Source: Holophaga sp.
Lineage (GTDB): Bacteria; Acidobacteriota; Holophagae; Holophagales; Holophagaceae
Assembly (NCBI GenBank): GCA_031292735.1
Contig: JARLGP010000113.1
Span: forward strand, 1 to 52,490
Reading direction: 5' to 3'
DNA: 52,490 nt
In this document: positions 32,293 to 41,571 of the stretch, one piece after another
How positions within the stretch are numbered: position 1 is the first letter of the stretch
How the letters are laid out: the number at the start of each line of letters is the position of its first letter
Made by a program: the position numbers and the translations under genes
The notes under the pieces: generated by a model
The model's database searches: none
The model's input: the letters and a program-made list of their open reading frames with translations, nothing else
Told to the model about the DNA's origin: nothing

Positions 32293-32408
32293 GGCTGCGG
32301 CTTTCGTTCCAGTTCAGAACCGCTGGGACAAGGCGGGCTCTCTAAGTCATTGGACAGTACCGCGAGGGGTTCCGGCAAGGACTTCTGTCCTGGAATTCGC
32401 CGCATGGC

Positions 32409-32840
32409 TCAATGGGAGATGTAGTGTTCCAGCTGTTCGATGATGAAGGTTTGCTCGGAGATGGTCTCCTTGACCAGGTCGCCGATGGACAGGAAGCCGG
32501 CCACCGAGCCGTCTTCCGCCAGCACCGGCAGATGCCGGATGTGGCGGTCGGTCATGATCGCCATGCACTCCTCCACGGTATGCGCCAGGGTCACGTAGAT
32601 CACCTTGTCGCTCATCACTTCGCGCACCGGCGTGTCGTTGGAATCCAGCCCCAGCAGCACCACCTTGCGGGCGAAGTCCCGCTCGGAGAAGATGCCCACC
32701 GGCCTGCCCCCTTCCAGCACCAGAAGGGCGCCGATGTCGAACTGGGCCAGCAGGCTCAGGGCCTGGAACACCGTGTCGTCGGGCCCCACGGAGATGAGGC
32801 GGCGACGCTTCCCGCTGAGGATCTGCTCCAGTAGTTTCAT
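32409..32840 (-). CDS. Tandem CBS-domain protein
   Basis: The 143-residue cytoplasmic protein is made of two CBS domains (about 10-65 and 75-130): VGPDDTVFQALSLLAQFDIGALLV with PVGIFSERDF, then VTLAHTVEECMAIMTDRHIRHLPV with VAGFLSIGDLV. CBS pairs bind adenine nucleotides and act as energy sensors, often on partner enzymes. No effector domain is fused. ATG 32840 is preceded by AAGGAG at six bases; the longer frame to 32861 is less likely. It lies downstream of the two-component genes on the same strand, but its partner is unknown. Confidence 0.9.
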   Translation of the reverse strand: MKLLEQILSGKRRRLISVGPDDTVFQALSLLAQFDIGALLVLEGGRPVGIFSERDFARKVVLLGLDSNDTPVREVMSDKVIYVTLAHTVEECMAIMTDRHIRHLPVLAEDGSVAGFLSIGDLVKETISEQTFIIEQLEHYISH

Positions 32841-32924
32841 CCGGGTCTCCTTGTCACCCACTCGGGGGCTGGGATTGGGGCTAAAGCATAAGCCATCCGT
32901 GGCTGGATCCCGCCAAGAAAAAAG

Positions 32925-34280
32925 CTACCTCAGGGGCTCCAGCCCGTGGGCCTTGATCTTCTGGTAGAGGGTGCTGCGCGGGATGTTCAGGCGCTTGGCG
33001 GTCCGCTCCACGTGCCCCCCCTCTTCCCGCAGCACGTTGCTGATGTGGTTGCGCTCCACCTCGCGCAGGGTCAGGTGCGAGTCCAGCGGCGCCTCGGGCC
33101 CGGTGCGCGGGCTGCTGGCGAAATCCAGGTCGGTGTCCTGGATGCTGCATCCGGTGGCGCCCAGCAGGGCCCGTTCCAGCACGTTGCGCAGCTCGCGGAT
33201 GTTGCCGGGCCAGGCGTGCTTCTGCAGCTGCAGGAGGGCGGCCTTGGTGAACAGCACCGGGTCCCGGCCCCATTCGTCGGTTAGCCGGTTCATGAGGTTC
33301 TGGGCCAGGGCCGGGATGTCCTCCACCCGCTCCGCCAGGGGCGGCATCACCAGCTGGATGGCGCTCACCCGGTAGAACAGGTCGGCCCGGAACAGCCGCT
33401 CATGCACCAGCCGCTCCAGGTTCTGGTGGGTGGCGGCGATCAGCCGGAAATCCACCTTGCGGTCGTGCACCTCGCCCAGCCGGCGGAACCGTTTCTCCTC
33501 CAGGGCCTTGAGCAGCTTGGGCTGGATCTGCAGATCCATGTCGCCGATCTCGTCCAGGAACACCGTGCCCCGGTGCGCCGCCTCCAGCAGGCCCACCTTG
33601 GCCATCACCGCGCCGGTGAAGGCCCCCTTCTCGTGGCCGAACAGTTCGGTCTCCAGGAATTCCCGGGTGAACCCGCCGCAGTTCAGCTCCAGCATCGCCT
33701 CCGAGGCCCGGGAGCTGTGCCGGTGCAGCCAGCGGGCCAGCTCGCTCTTGCCGGTTCCGGTCTCGCCGGTGACCAGGATCGGGCTTTCCGCCCCGGCGGC
33801 CCGGCGCGCCTGCTCTTCCATCCTGCGGATGGCCGGGCTGAGGCCCAGGAACAGGTCCAGCGCCCGGCGGGGCTGGTCGCGGGTGGCGTTGGCCAGCTCC
33901 TTGCGCCGGTTGCGCTGGTTCTCCACGGTGCGGTCCAGCACCAGCAGCAGGGCCGGCAGGTTCAGCGGCTTCACCAGCAACTGCTCGGCCCCCAGCTGGA
34001 TGCTGCGCACCGCCAGCTCGATGCTGCCGTGCGCGGTGAGCAGGATGATGGGCACCCCCGCGTCCACCGCCTTGAGCCGGGGCAGCAGGTCCAGGGCGTT
34101 GCCGTCCGGCAGCGCGAAGTCCAGGCTCACCAGGTCGTACACGTTCCGGCGGTACTTGGCCTCGGCGTCGGCGCAGGTGCCCGCCTCGTCCACCTCGTAG
34201 CCGTTCTGCTCGAGGAAATCGCGGATGGCGAAGCGGATGGCCGCCTCGTCATCCACCACCAGGATTTTCGGTTTGGCCAT
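32925..34280 (-). CDS. Sigma-54-dependent response regulator (NtrC family)
   Basis: The 451-residue regulator has a receiver domain (Asp10, Asp11, phosphorylatable Asp54, Thr82, Lys104), an AAA+ domain (Walker A GETGTGKS, sigma-54 contact loop GAFTGA, Walker B-type VFLDEIGDM) and a C-terminal Fis-type helix-turn-helix (TAKRLNIPRSTLYQKIKA). All key residues are intact, so it should activate RpoN promoters when phosphorylated. The phosphorylation site reads SLDFALP where most have DLxMP. The kinase gene lies 11 bases upstream in the same operon. Targets are not evident from the neighbours. Confidence 0.94.
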   Translation of the reverse strand: MAKPKILVVDDEAAIRFAIRDFLEQNGYEVDEAGTCADAEAKYRRNVYDLVSLDFALPDGNALDLLPRLKAVDAGVPIILLTAHGSIELAVRSIQLGAEQLLVKPLNLPALLLVLDRTVENQRNRRKELANATRDQPRRALDLFLGLSPAIRRMEEQARRAAGAESPILVTGETGTGKSELARWLHRHSSRASEAMLELNCGGFTREFLETELFGHEKGAFTGAVMAKVGLLEAAHRGTVFLDEIGDMDLQIQPKLLKALEEKRFRRLGEVHDRKVDFRLIAATHQNLERLVHERLFRADLFYRVSAIQLVMPPLAERVEDIPALAQNLMNRLTDEWGRDPVLFTKAALLQLQKHAWPGNIRELRNVLERALLGATGCSIQDTDLDFASSPRTGPEAPLDSHLTLREVERNHISNVLREEGGHVERTAKRLNIPRSTLYQKIKAHGLEPLR

Positions 34281-34291
34281 GGCCACCTCGA

Positions 34292-35023
34292 TCAGTCGTG
34301 AGCCTGCAGCGCCGGCAGGGTGAAGTCCAGGCACACCCCGCCGCCCGGATGCCCCCGCGCGGCGAGGCTGCCGCCGTGGCTTTCCAGCACCCGCCTGGCC
34401 ACCGGCAGGGCCAGCCGGCCGAAGCCCGAGGCGCGGTAGTAGAAGGGTTCGAACAGCCGGGACAGGTCCACCCCCGGCAGCTCCAGCCCGGGACTTTCCA
34501 GGCAGCCACGGATCACCATCCGGTCCTCCTGGATGCCGGCGGCGGCCGACAGCGTCACCCGGGCGCCGGGGCCCTGCTGGCCGAGGCTCAGCCCGACCAG
34601 CCGTGAGAAGGCCTGGCCCAGGCCCCGGGCATCGGCCCGGATCGGCGGCAGCGGCCGCGCCAGCTCCAGCCGCAGCTCCACCCCGGCCTCCAGGGCCCGG
34701 GGCCGGTGCCGCTCCACCGCCTCCCGCAGCACCAGCTCCAGGCTGGCCTCGGCCCAGGCCGGGGCCTTGGGGTCGCCGTAGTCCCCCAGCTCGTCCAGGA
34801 ACGCGTTCAGCCGGTCCAGGCTGGCCCGCATCACCTCGCGGTACCTGGCCGCCTCGTCCCGGGTGCCCAGCCGGGCCTGCATGGCGTCCAGGCTCCCGGA
34901 AATGCCGAAGCTGAAGTTGCGCAGCTCGTGCACCAGGCCGGGCACGAAGGAGCTGCCCAGCGGGCCCCGGGGACGGGAACGCAGGTCGTCGGGCTGGATC
35001 GGAGGGGGGTCGGCGCTGGTCAA
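34292..35023 (-). CDS. Soluble histidine kinase-like protein with degenerate ATPase domain
   Basis: The 243-residue protein has a HisKA-type segment with His32 in VHELRNFSFG and a C-terminal HATPase_c-like segment (LFEPFYYRASGFGRLALPVARRVLESHGG). The N-box Asn expected near residue 137 is missing (FSRLVGLSL) and the DxGxG box is not clear. There is no membrane helix or sensor domain. It may be a weakly active kinase, a phosphatase or a phosphotransfer protein for the response regulator that follows 11 bases later. The TTG start has GGAG five bases upstream. It is divergent from the SNF2 helicase gene. Confidence 0.8.
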   Translation of the reverse strand: MTSADPPPIQPDDLRSRPRGPLGSSFVPGLVHELRNFSFGISGSLDAMQARLGTRDEAARYREVMRASLDRLNAFLDELGDYGDPKAPAWAEASLELVLREAVERHRPRALEAGVELRLELARPLPPIRADARGLGQAFSRLVGLSLGQQGPGARVTLSAAAGIQEDRMVIRGCLESPGLELPGVDLSRLFEPFYYRASGFGRLALPVARRVLESHGGSLAARGHPGGGVCLDFTLPALQAHD

Positions 35024-35159
35024 GGGGACTCCGGCCGAATAGCATAGCGCGTCCTAATTTATTGCAAGCAAAGGGACAAGGGCGCGCACGAGCGGGAAAT
35101 CACGCCGCATCGGCGGATTCCCCAATGCGAAAACCGCCAGGAGCCGATAACCTGATCGG

Positions 35160-38100
35160 ATGCCTGTTCTTTGGGTCAACGACCATGAGCTCGACCAGCT
35201 CCGCCCCCTCTCCGAAGCCCTCCTCATGGCCATGGGCGCCATCGGGCAACCTTCGGCCCGGAGCCATCTGGCCCAGACCCTGGTGCGGTCCCGGGTGGCG
35301 CCCCAGGCCGAGCCCTGGATCCGCAACCCCGCGGCCATGGTGCCGGTGCTGAACCAGCTGCGCGACGCCGGCCTGGCCCGGGAGGTGAACAACGGCTTCT
35401 GGACCCTCACCCCCGCCGCCCTGGAGGCGGTGTGCCGCCGCGCCCACCGCAAGGGGCAGCTCAAGGCCCTGGCCGCCGCCGGCCAGGCCAGCTACGATTC
35501 CGGCAAACTGCTGCTGGACAGCCTGGGCCGGGACCTGGCCGCCTTCCGGCTGGCCTTCCTGGAGGGCCGCCCGGAAGACTGGCTGCCGGCCCAGGAGCGA
35601 CTGCGCCACACCCACCGGGCCGCCCTGGAGCAGCGCGACCCCCTGGCCATCATCTGCGGCCAGCCCTTCGACCCCGCCTGGTTCGAGGCCCTGCCGGCAA
35701 CCCAGCAGAGCTTCGCCGCCTGGGCCCTGCTGCACGACCAGGTGGTGTACGAGCGGTCCAACCCGGATTTCCACGCCTGGCTGGAAGCCCGCAGCCGGAC
35801 CCGGCCCAGCCCGCTGGGCCCCATGCTGGAATACCTGATCCTGGAGGGCCGGCTGGAGGAGGCCGAAGCGCTGCTGCACCGGCTCAGCCCGGCCCAGCGC
35901 GCGCTCACCCCCATCGTCCTGCTGCAGTCGGTCCTGGAGCTGGCCCAGGGCGACCGTTCCGCGGCCGCGGCCGGCTTCGAGGCGGTGCTGGCCGACCTGG
36001 GCAAGGGCCCCCGGCGCAAGGCGGTGCACCTTCCGGGCCTCATGGACCTGTTCTGCATCCTGGCCTGCATCGGCCGCCAGGACGGCCAGGGCCTGCCGGA
36101 CGCCGCCGAGCGGCTGGAGCTGCTGGAGCGCCGCCAGGAGGCCGATCCCCTGTCCTGCCTGCACGAGCCGCTGCACCGCCTGCTGCTTCGGCGCCAGGGG
36201 CTGCTGCGGGCCGGGGAGCTGGGCCCCATCCGCACCGAGCCGACCCGGCCGACCGCCCTGGCCGGGTTCGTGGAAGCGCTGTGCGCCTACCTCTGCGCCG
36301 AGCGGCTGGACCTGGACGCCCTGGAAGCCACCCAGGCCTCCCTGGCCGGGCTGCCCCTGGGCCTGTTCCAGCGCGAATTGACCGAGCTGCACCGGCGCGC
36401 CAAGGGCGGCATCAGCGCCGCCCCCTTCCCGTTCCTGGACCTGGTGCCGCACAGCGAGACCTGGGAAAAGGCCCTGGAGGACCTGCACGGCCTGGCCAAG
36501 CCCATGACCAGCAAGCGCCCGGGGCGCCTGGCCTGGTGGGTGTGGCGCGACCCCGAAGCCCGCGCCCCCTACGTGATCGAGCCCCGGGAGCAGCGCCGGG
36601 ACGCCAAGGGCCAGTGGACCCGCGGCAAGGCCATCTCGCTCAAGCGGCTCAAGGAAGAGGGCCGCAGCTGGAGCTTCCTGCTGCCCCAGGACCAGGCCCT
36701 GATCAGCTGCATCCGGGAGAACTGGCGCGGCCACGAGCTCAATTTCGACGCCGCGCTGCAGGCCCTGGTGGGCCACCCGCTGGTGTTCTGGAGCGAGACC
36801 GAGGTGGACGCCGCCACCCGCATGGAAGTGGTGGCCGGCCAGCCGGAGCTGCACGTGACCCGCAAGGGCAAGGTGATGGAGCTGCGCCTGAATCCGCCCC
36901 TGCAGGAGGGCGACGTCATGGCCCAGGCCGAGGGCCTGTTCCGGGTGCGGATCATCACCATCACCGCCGCCCACCGCAAGCTGGCCGAGATCCTGGGCGA
37001 CGGCCTGTGCGTGCCGGTCGGCGCCGAGACCCAGGTGCTGCAGGCGCTGCGCGCGGTGGCGCCGATGGTGACGGTGCACTCGGACATGGCGGTGAAGGAC
37101 GAGGCGGCCCGCAAGGCCGGCCTGACCCGGGTGGAGGGCGATCCGCGCATCTTCCTCCTGCTCATGCCGTTCCACCAGGGGCTGAAGGCCCAGATGCGGG
37201 TGGAGCCGCTGGCCGGCTGCGGCTACCACGTGCCCGGCGAAGGCGGGTCCAACCTCATGCTGGAGCGCCAGGGCGAGATGCGCCTGGTGGCCCGCGACCT
37301 GGCAGCCGAGACCGCCGCCGCCGAAGCCCTGCTGACCGCCCTGCCCACCCTGCCCCTGGACGAGGGGCGCAGCGAATGGATGCTGGACGACCCGGAACGC
37401 TGCATGAACCTGCTGCTGGAACTGGAGGCGGCCAAGGGCCTGGTCACCGTGCAGTGGCCGGAGGGCGGCCGGCTGAGCCCGCCCCGCACCCTGGGCCTGG
37501 AGTCCATGAGCCTGACCGTGAAGCGCAACGGCAACTGGTTCGACGCCCAGGGCGAGCTCAAGCTGGACCAGGACCGGGTGGCCAACCTGCAGGAGCTGCT
37601 CAGCGCCACCGAAAAGGGCGGCAGCCGCTTCGTGAAGCTGGGCGACGGCCGGGTCTACGCCCTGGCCGAAACCTTCCGCCGGCGCCTGGACGACCTGCGC
37701 GCCCTGGGCGAGGAGCACGGCGAAGGCCTGCGCCTGCACAGCCTCAGCGCCCTGGCCCTGGACGGGCTCAGCGAAGAGCTGGGCGCGTTCCACAGCGACC
37801 AGGCCTGGAAGGGCATGCTCCAGCAGCTGCAGGGGGCCATGGGCCCCGAGGCGCAGCTGCCCGACGGCTTCCAGGCCCAGCTGCGCCAGTACCAGCTGGA
37901 AGGCTACCAGTGGATGCGCCGGCTGGCCGGGGCGGGCCTGGGCGCCTGCCTGGCCGACGACATGGGCCTGGGCAAGACCGTGCAGACCCTGGCCCTGCTG
38001 CTGGCGCGGGCCGCCGACGGTCCCGCCCTGGTCGTGGCCCCCACCAGCGTCTGCGCCAACTGGGAGAGCGAGGCCGAAACCTTCGCGCCCGGGCTGAAGG

Positions 38101-39239
38101 TGAAGCGCTTCGGCGAAGGCGACCGCGAAGCCGCCCTGCAGGGCGCCGCGCCCTTCGACATCTTCCTCTGCAGCTACGGCCTGCTTCCGCTGGAGGCCGA
38201 GCGGCTGCAGCGGGTGCCCTGGAGCACCGTGGTGCTGGACGAAGGCCAGAACATCAAGAACGCCCTCACCAAACGCAGCCAGGCGGTGATGGACCTGCAG
38301 GCCGGGTTCCGCCTGGTGCTTTCCGGCACCCCGGTGGAGAACCACCTGGCCGAGCTGTGGAACCTGATGCGCTTCCTCAACCCCGGCCTGCTGGGCACCA
38401 TCGAGCAGTTCCGCAAGCGGTTCCAGGAGCCCATCGAGCGGGACCAGGACGGCCACGCCCTGAGCCGGCTGCGGCGCATGGTCTCGCCGTTCCTGCTCCG
38501 GCGCACCAAGGCCCAGGTGCTCAAGGAGCTGCCGCCGCGCACCGAGATCGTCCTGGAGCTGGAGCCGAGCGAGGCCGAAGCCGCGTTCCTGGAGGCCCTG
38601 CGCCGCCAGAGCCTGGACGCCCTGGACGGCGGCCCCGGCCAGACCCTGCAGGTGCTGGCCGCGCTCATGCGGCTGCGCCGGGCCTGCTGCAACCCGGCCC
38701 TGGTCCAGCCCGGCCTGGGCATCCCCTCCAGCAAGCTGGAGGCGTTCCTGGACCTGGTGGACGAGCTGCGCGAAAGCGACCACCGGGCCCTGGTGTTCAG
38801 CCAGTTCGTGGACCACCTGGGCCTGCTGCGCCAGGCCCTGGACGAGCGCGGGGTGACCTACCAGTACCTGGACGGCAGCACCCCGGTGCGCAAGCGCGCC
38901 GCGGCGGTGAAGGCGTTCCAGGCCGGGGAGGGCGAGCTGTTCCTCATCAGCCTGAAGGCCGGCGGCACCGGCCTCAACCTCACCGCGGCCGACTACATCA
39001 TCCACATGGATCCCTGGTGGAACCCCGCCGTGGAAGACCAGGCCAGCGACCGCGCCCACCGCATCGGCCAGACCCGCCCGGTGACGGTCTACCGGCTGGT
39101 GCTGAAGGGCACCGTGGAGCAGAAGATCCTGGGCCTGCACAAGCACAAGCGCCAGCTGGCCGACGACATCCTCAGCGAAAGCGCCATGGCCGCCAGCCTG
39201 GACGCCCAGACCCTGCTGGCGCTGCTGAGGGAAAGCTAG
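35160..39239 (+). CDS. Large SNF2-family helicase/ATPase
   Basis: The 1359-residue protein carries a C-terminal SNF2 ATPase (about 880-1350): DDMGLGKT near 935, DEGQNIKN near 1027, LSGTPVENHLAELWNLM, GGTGLNL and RAHRIGQ near 1297 are intact. SNF2 proteins translocate on double-stranded DNA to remodel bound proteins. Residues 15-75 look like a winged-helix domain (LLMAMGAIGQPSARSHL...VLNQLRDAGL), followed by a long helical, repeat-like region to about 440. No SWIM zinc finger of the common bacterial type is present. The Shine-Dalgarno is weak. Role is probably in transcription or DNA repair, by family only. Confidence 0.93.
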   Translation: MPVLWVNDHELDQLRPLSEALLMAMGAIGQPSARSHLAQTLVRSRVAPQAEPWIRNPAAMVPVLNQLRDAGLAREVNNGFWTLTPAALEAVCRRAHRKGQLKALAAAGQASYDSGKLLLDSLGRDLAAFRLAFLEGRPEDWLPAQERLRHTHRAALEQRDPLAIICGQPFDPAWFEALPATQQSFAAWALLHDQVVYERSNPDFHAWLEARSRTRPSPLGPMLEYLILEGRLEEAEALLHRLSPAQRALTPIVLLQSVLELAQGDRSAAAAGFEAVLADLGKGPRRKAVHLPGLMDLFCILACIGRQDGQGLPDAAERLELLERRQEADPLSCLHEPLHRLLLRRQGLLRAGELGPIRTEPTRPTALAGFVEALCAYLCAERLDLDALEATQASLAGLPLGLFQRELTELHRRAKGGISAAPFPFLDLVPHSETWEKALEDLHGLAKPMTSKRPGRLAWWVWRDPEARAPYVIEPREQRRDAKGQWTRGKAISLKRLKEEGRSWSFLLPQDQALISCIRENWRGHELNFDAALQALVGHPLVFWSETEVDAATRMEVVAGQPELHVTRKGKVMELRLNPPLQEGDVMAQAEGLFRVRIITITAAHRKLAEILGDGLCVPVGAETQVLQALRAVAPMVTVHSDMAVKDEAARKAGLTRVEGDPRIFLLLMPFHQGLKAQMRVEPLAGCGYHVPGEGGSNLMLERQGEMRLVARDLAAETAAAEALLTALPTLPLDEGRSEWMLDDPERCMNLLLELEAAKGLVTVQWPEGGRLSPPRTLGLESMSLTVKRNGNWFDAQGELKLDQDRVANLQELLSATEKGGSRFVKLGDGRVYALAETFRRRLDDLRALGEEHGEGLRLHSLSALALDGLSEELGAFHSDQAWKGMLQQLQGAMGPEAQLPDGFQAQLRQYQLEGYQWMRRLAGAGLGACLADDMGLGKTVQTLALLLARAADGPALVVAPTSVCANWESEAETFAPGLKVKRFGEGDREAALQGAAPFDIFLCSYGLLPLEAERLQRVPWSTVVLDEGQNIKNALTKRSQAVMDLQAGFRLVLSGTPVENHLAELWNLMRFLNPGLLGTIEQFRKRFQEPIERDQDGHALSRLRRMVSPFLLRRTKAQVLKELPPRTEIVLELEPSEAEAAFLEALRRQSLDALDGGPGQTLQVLAALMRLRRACCNPALVQPGLGIPSSKLEAFLDLVDELRESDHRALVFSQFVDHLGLLRQALDERGVTYQYLDGSTPVRKRAAAVKAFQAGEGELFLISLKAGGTGLNLTAADYIIHMDPWWNPAVEDQASDRAHRIGQTRPVTVYRLVLKGTVEQKILGLHKHKRQLADDILSESAMAASLDAQTLLALLRES

Positions 39240-39250
39240 TCCGACCCGAA

Positions 39251-39297
39251 ATCATCCTTGCAATTTGAACATCAACCGTTCAGATTGCTAGGATGAT
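39251..39297 (+). repeat. Near-perfect 20-bp inverted repeat over the DUF4143 ATPase start codon
   Basis: Arms 39251-39270 and 39278-39297 match at 18 of 20 positions around a 7-base centre. The right arm includes the ATG at 39293. As DNA it could be an operator; as RNA it would bury the start codon. Confidence 0.8.
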
Positions 39298-40450
39298 CAT
39301 CCGGTCCATCCAACCCATTCTCAAGGAATCCTTGGAACAATTTCCAGTTGTCGGCCTCGTGGGCGCCCGGCAAGTGGGGAAGACGACGATGGCCCGGCAG
39401 GTGGCCAGAGAAGCAGGAGCGGATGCCATCCGGCTGGACCTCGAACGGCCTTCGGACCAGAGGAAGCTGGCGGACCCCGAACTCTATCTGGAACAGCACC
39501 GCCAGCACCTGGTGGTGCTGGACGAAATCCAGCGGATTCCCGAACTTTTCCAGCTGCTCCGGGCATTGGTGGACGAAGACCGCCGCCCCGGCCGGTTCCT
39601 GGTCCTGGGATCGGCCTCTCCTGACCTGCTGCAGGGGGCTTCCGAAAGCCTGGCCGGAAGAATCCGGTTTCTGGAACTTGGCCCCCTGGAGCTCAGGGAA
39701 GTGGGCCCCGAAGCTTTCCAGTCCTTGTGGTTGCGCGGCGGGTTCCCGGACAGTTTCCTGGCGGGATCGAACGCCGCCTCCATGGATTGGCGTGATTCGT
39801 TCATCATGACCCACCTGGAGAGGGACATCCCGTTGCTGGGGCTGCGGCTCCCGCCAGCGCAACTGAGGCGCTTCTGGCAGATGATCGCCCATGGTCACGG
39901 AGGCCTCTGGAACGCTTCCCGGCTGGCCGTGAGCCTGGGCATCTCAGCCCCGACCGTCCGGCGCTACCTCGATGTCCTGGAAGACACCTACATGGTCCGT
40001 CAGCTCCAGCCGTTCCACGCCAATCTGGGGAAACGGCTGGTCAAGCAGCCCAAGGTCTACGTGCGGGACAGCGGCCTGCTGCACGCGCTCCTGGGCGTGC
40101 GCAGCATGGAGGACCTGCTGGGCAACCCTTCCGCCGGCGCTTCCTGGGAAGGTTTTGTCATCGAACAGATCCTTGCCGCCGTGCCCGCCTCCTGGCGGCC
40201 GACCTTCTATCGCACCAGCGCCGGCGCGGAACTGGACCTCGTGCTGGAGCGCCCCGGCAACCTGAAGCCCCTGGGCATCGAGGTCAAGTTGACCAAGGCG
40301 CCCGCCCCGACCCGGGGCTTCTGGCAGGCGCTGGAGGACATCGGCGCCCAGGGCGTCGTGGTCTGCCAGGCCACCGAAAGCTACCCCCTGGCGCCCAACG
40401 CCACCGTGCTCCCCATCCAGGAGATCCAGGCCCTGATGACGTTGCCCTGA
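39293..40450 (+). CDS. AAA_14/DUF4143 ATP-binding protein
   Basis: The 385-residue protein has an N-terminal P-loop ATPase (Walker A VGARQVGKT with Lys30; Walker B LVVLDEIQ) and a C-terminal DUF4143 domain. The latter ends with AELDLVLE and GIEVKLTK (about 310-335), the spacing of a PD-(D/E)xK nuclease-like site. A winged-helix-like segment (NASRLAVSLGISAPTVRRYLDVLEDTYMV) lies between them. This family is widespread, often sporadic and probably transferred; its function is unknown. Base use is somewhat less GC-rich than neighbours. An inverted repeat covers the start codon and no ordinary Shine-Dalgarno is seen. Confidence 0.88.
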   Translation: MIIRSIQPILKESLEQFPVVGLVGARQVGKTTMARQVAREAGADAIRLDLERPSDQRKLADPELYLEQHRQHLVVLDEIQRIPELFQLLRALVDEDRRPGRFLVLGSASPDLLQGASESLAGRIRFLELGPLELREVGPEAFQSLWLRGGFPDSFLAGSNAASMDWRDSFIMTHLERDIPLLGLRLPPAQLRRFWQMIAHGHGGLWNASRLAVSLGISAPTVRRYLDVLEDTYMVRQLQPFHANLGKRLVKQPKVYVRDSGLLHALLGVRSMEDLLGNPSAGASWEGFVIEQILAAVPASWRPTFYRTSAGAELDLVLERPGNLKPLGIEVKLTKAPAPTRGFWQALEDIGAQGVVVCQATESYPLAPNATVLPIQEIQALMTLP

Positions 40451-40454
40451 GCCG

Positions 40455-41123
40455 TCAGGCCCGGGTGACGATGGCGATGCCCGAGCTGGTCCCCAGCCGG
40501 CTGGCGCCGCTGGCGATCATGAGTTCCGCATCCTCCCGGCTGCGGATCCCGCCGGAGGCCTTCACCCCCAGGGCGGCCCCCACGGTCCTGCGCATCAGCG
40601 CCACGTCCTCGGCGGTGGCGGCGCTGCCGGTGACGAAGCCGGTGGCGGTCTTGACGAAGGCGGCGCCGGCCCGCTGGCTGAGCTGGCAGGCCAGGACCTT
40701 TTCCGCCTCACTCAACAGGCCGGTCTCCAGGATCACCTTCACCGCCCGGCCCCGGGCGGCCTCCACCACCCCCCGGATGTCCCGCTCCACGGTCTCGGGC
40801 TCCCCGGACTTGAGCGCGCCCAGGTTGATGACCATGTCGATCTCGTCCGCCCCGGCGGCCACCGCGTCGGCCGCCTCGAAGGCCTTGGCCGCCGGCGCCA
40901 TGGCGCCCAAGGGGAAGCCCACCACGCAGCACAGCTTCACCCCGGAACCCTGGAGCAGCGGGCGGCAGCGGGGCGCCCAGAAGCCGTTCACGCACACCGA
41001 GGCGAACCGGTAGTCCAGCGCCTCCCGGCAGAGCTGCTCGATCTCCGCCGCGCTGGCCGCGGGCTTGAGCAGGGTGTGGTCGATGAACGAAGCCAGATCG
41101 CGGGTGGTGGATTGCGCAGCCAT
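40455..41123 (-). CDS. deoC: Deoxyribose-phosphate aldolase
   Basis: The 222-residue TIM-barrel enzyme splits 2-deoxyribose 5-phosphate to glyceraldehyde 3-phosphate and acetaldehyde. The Schiff-base lysine is Lys158 (FVKTATGF), with supporting Asp96 (DEIDMVIN) and Lys188 (GVKASGGI). FIDHTLLKP at the start is typical. The length is normal. Start ATG 41123 fits the family; the open frame extends far upstream but overlaps the divergent gene. Its stop is 4 bases from the convergent ATPase stop. Confidence 0.95.
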   Translation of the reverse strand: MAAQSTTRDLASFIDHTLLKPAASAAEIEQLCREALDYRFASVCVNGFWAPRCRPLLQGSGVKLCCVVGFPLGAMAPAAKAFEAADAVAAGADEIDMVINLGALKSGEPETVERDIRGVVEAARGRAVKVILETGLLSEAEKVLACQLSQRAGAAFVKTATGFVTGSAATAEDVALMRRTVGAALGVKASGGIRSREDAELMIASGASRLGTSSGIAIVTRA

Positions 41124-41160
41124 CCCGCTATTCTGGTGCTTCACCCCCATGGAGGCAAGC

Positions 41161-41571
41161 ATGACCCAGGAACCGATGCTGTTCAGCGCCCAGCGGGGCC
41201 GGGTGGCCGTGCGCATGACCTGCGTGGCCATGGGCCGGGACCTGGCCGTGACCCTGTGCGGCGGCGACCGGCCGCACATCGGCGCGGTGGCGGTGAGCCA
41301 GGCCCGGCCCAGCCTCGCGCCGGGGGGCGGCACCAGCGCCAGCACCTCGGTGATCACCCTGCCGGGGCACAAGGAGGACGACCTGGCCCGGAGCCTCGCC
41401 GCAAGGTTCGCGGCCCGGCTGGACGCGGTGGTGACCGTGGCCTGCGGCATCCACCTGGACACCCTGGGTCAGGATGGGCTGAAGGACGTCCTGGAACTGG
41501 CGGAACAGCTGGCCGGCGAGGCGCTGGCCCGGATCACGGCTCCATCGACAGGCTCGGCTCAGCCGCGCTGA
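41161..41571 (+). CDS. LpdD-like protein (prenylated-flavin chaperone-like domain)
   Basis: The 136-residue protein shows the conserved pattern of LpdD-like small proteins: [12 protein letters not shown] (34-45), [14 protein letters not shown] (63-76) and GIHLD (96-100). In gallate decarboxylase systems LpdD is thought to help UbiD-type enzymes receive prenylated FMN. No UbiD or UbiX gene is in this window, so it is an orphan and its role may differ. GGAGG before the ATG at 41161 is clear. Its 3' end overlaps the convergent B3/B4 gene by 38 bases. Recognition is from memory of the family pattern. Confidence 0.7.
   Translation: MTQEPMLFSAQRGRVAVRMTCVAMGRDLAVTLCGGDRPHIGAVAVSQARPSLAPGGGTSASTSVITLPGHKEDDLARSLAARFAARLDAVVTVACGIHLDTLGQDGLKDVLELAEQLAGEALARITAPSTGSAQPR

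Noticed and set aside
35100..39146. 1348-codon open frame antisense to the SNF2 gene
   Set aside because: Same codon-shadow effect; the SNF2 frame carries all helicase motifs.
39251..39297. Reading the inverted repeat as transposon ends
   Set aside because: The arms are adjacent, no transposase or target duplication is seen, and the repeat overlaps a start codon.
41124..41462. Upstream extension of the deoC frame
   Set aside because: It runs antisense through the LpdD-like gene, and DeoC homologues start near FIDHTLLKP.
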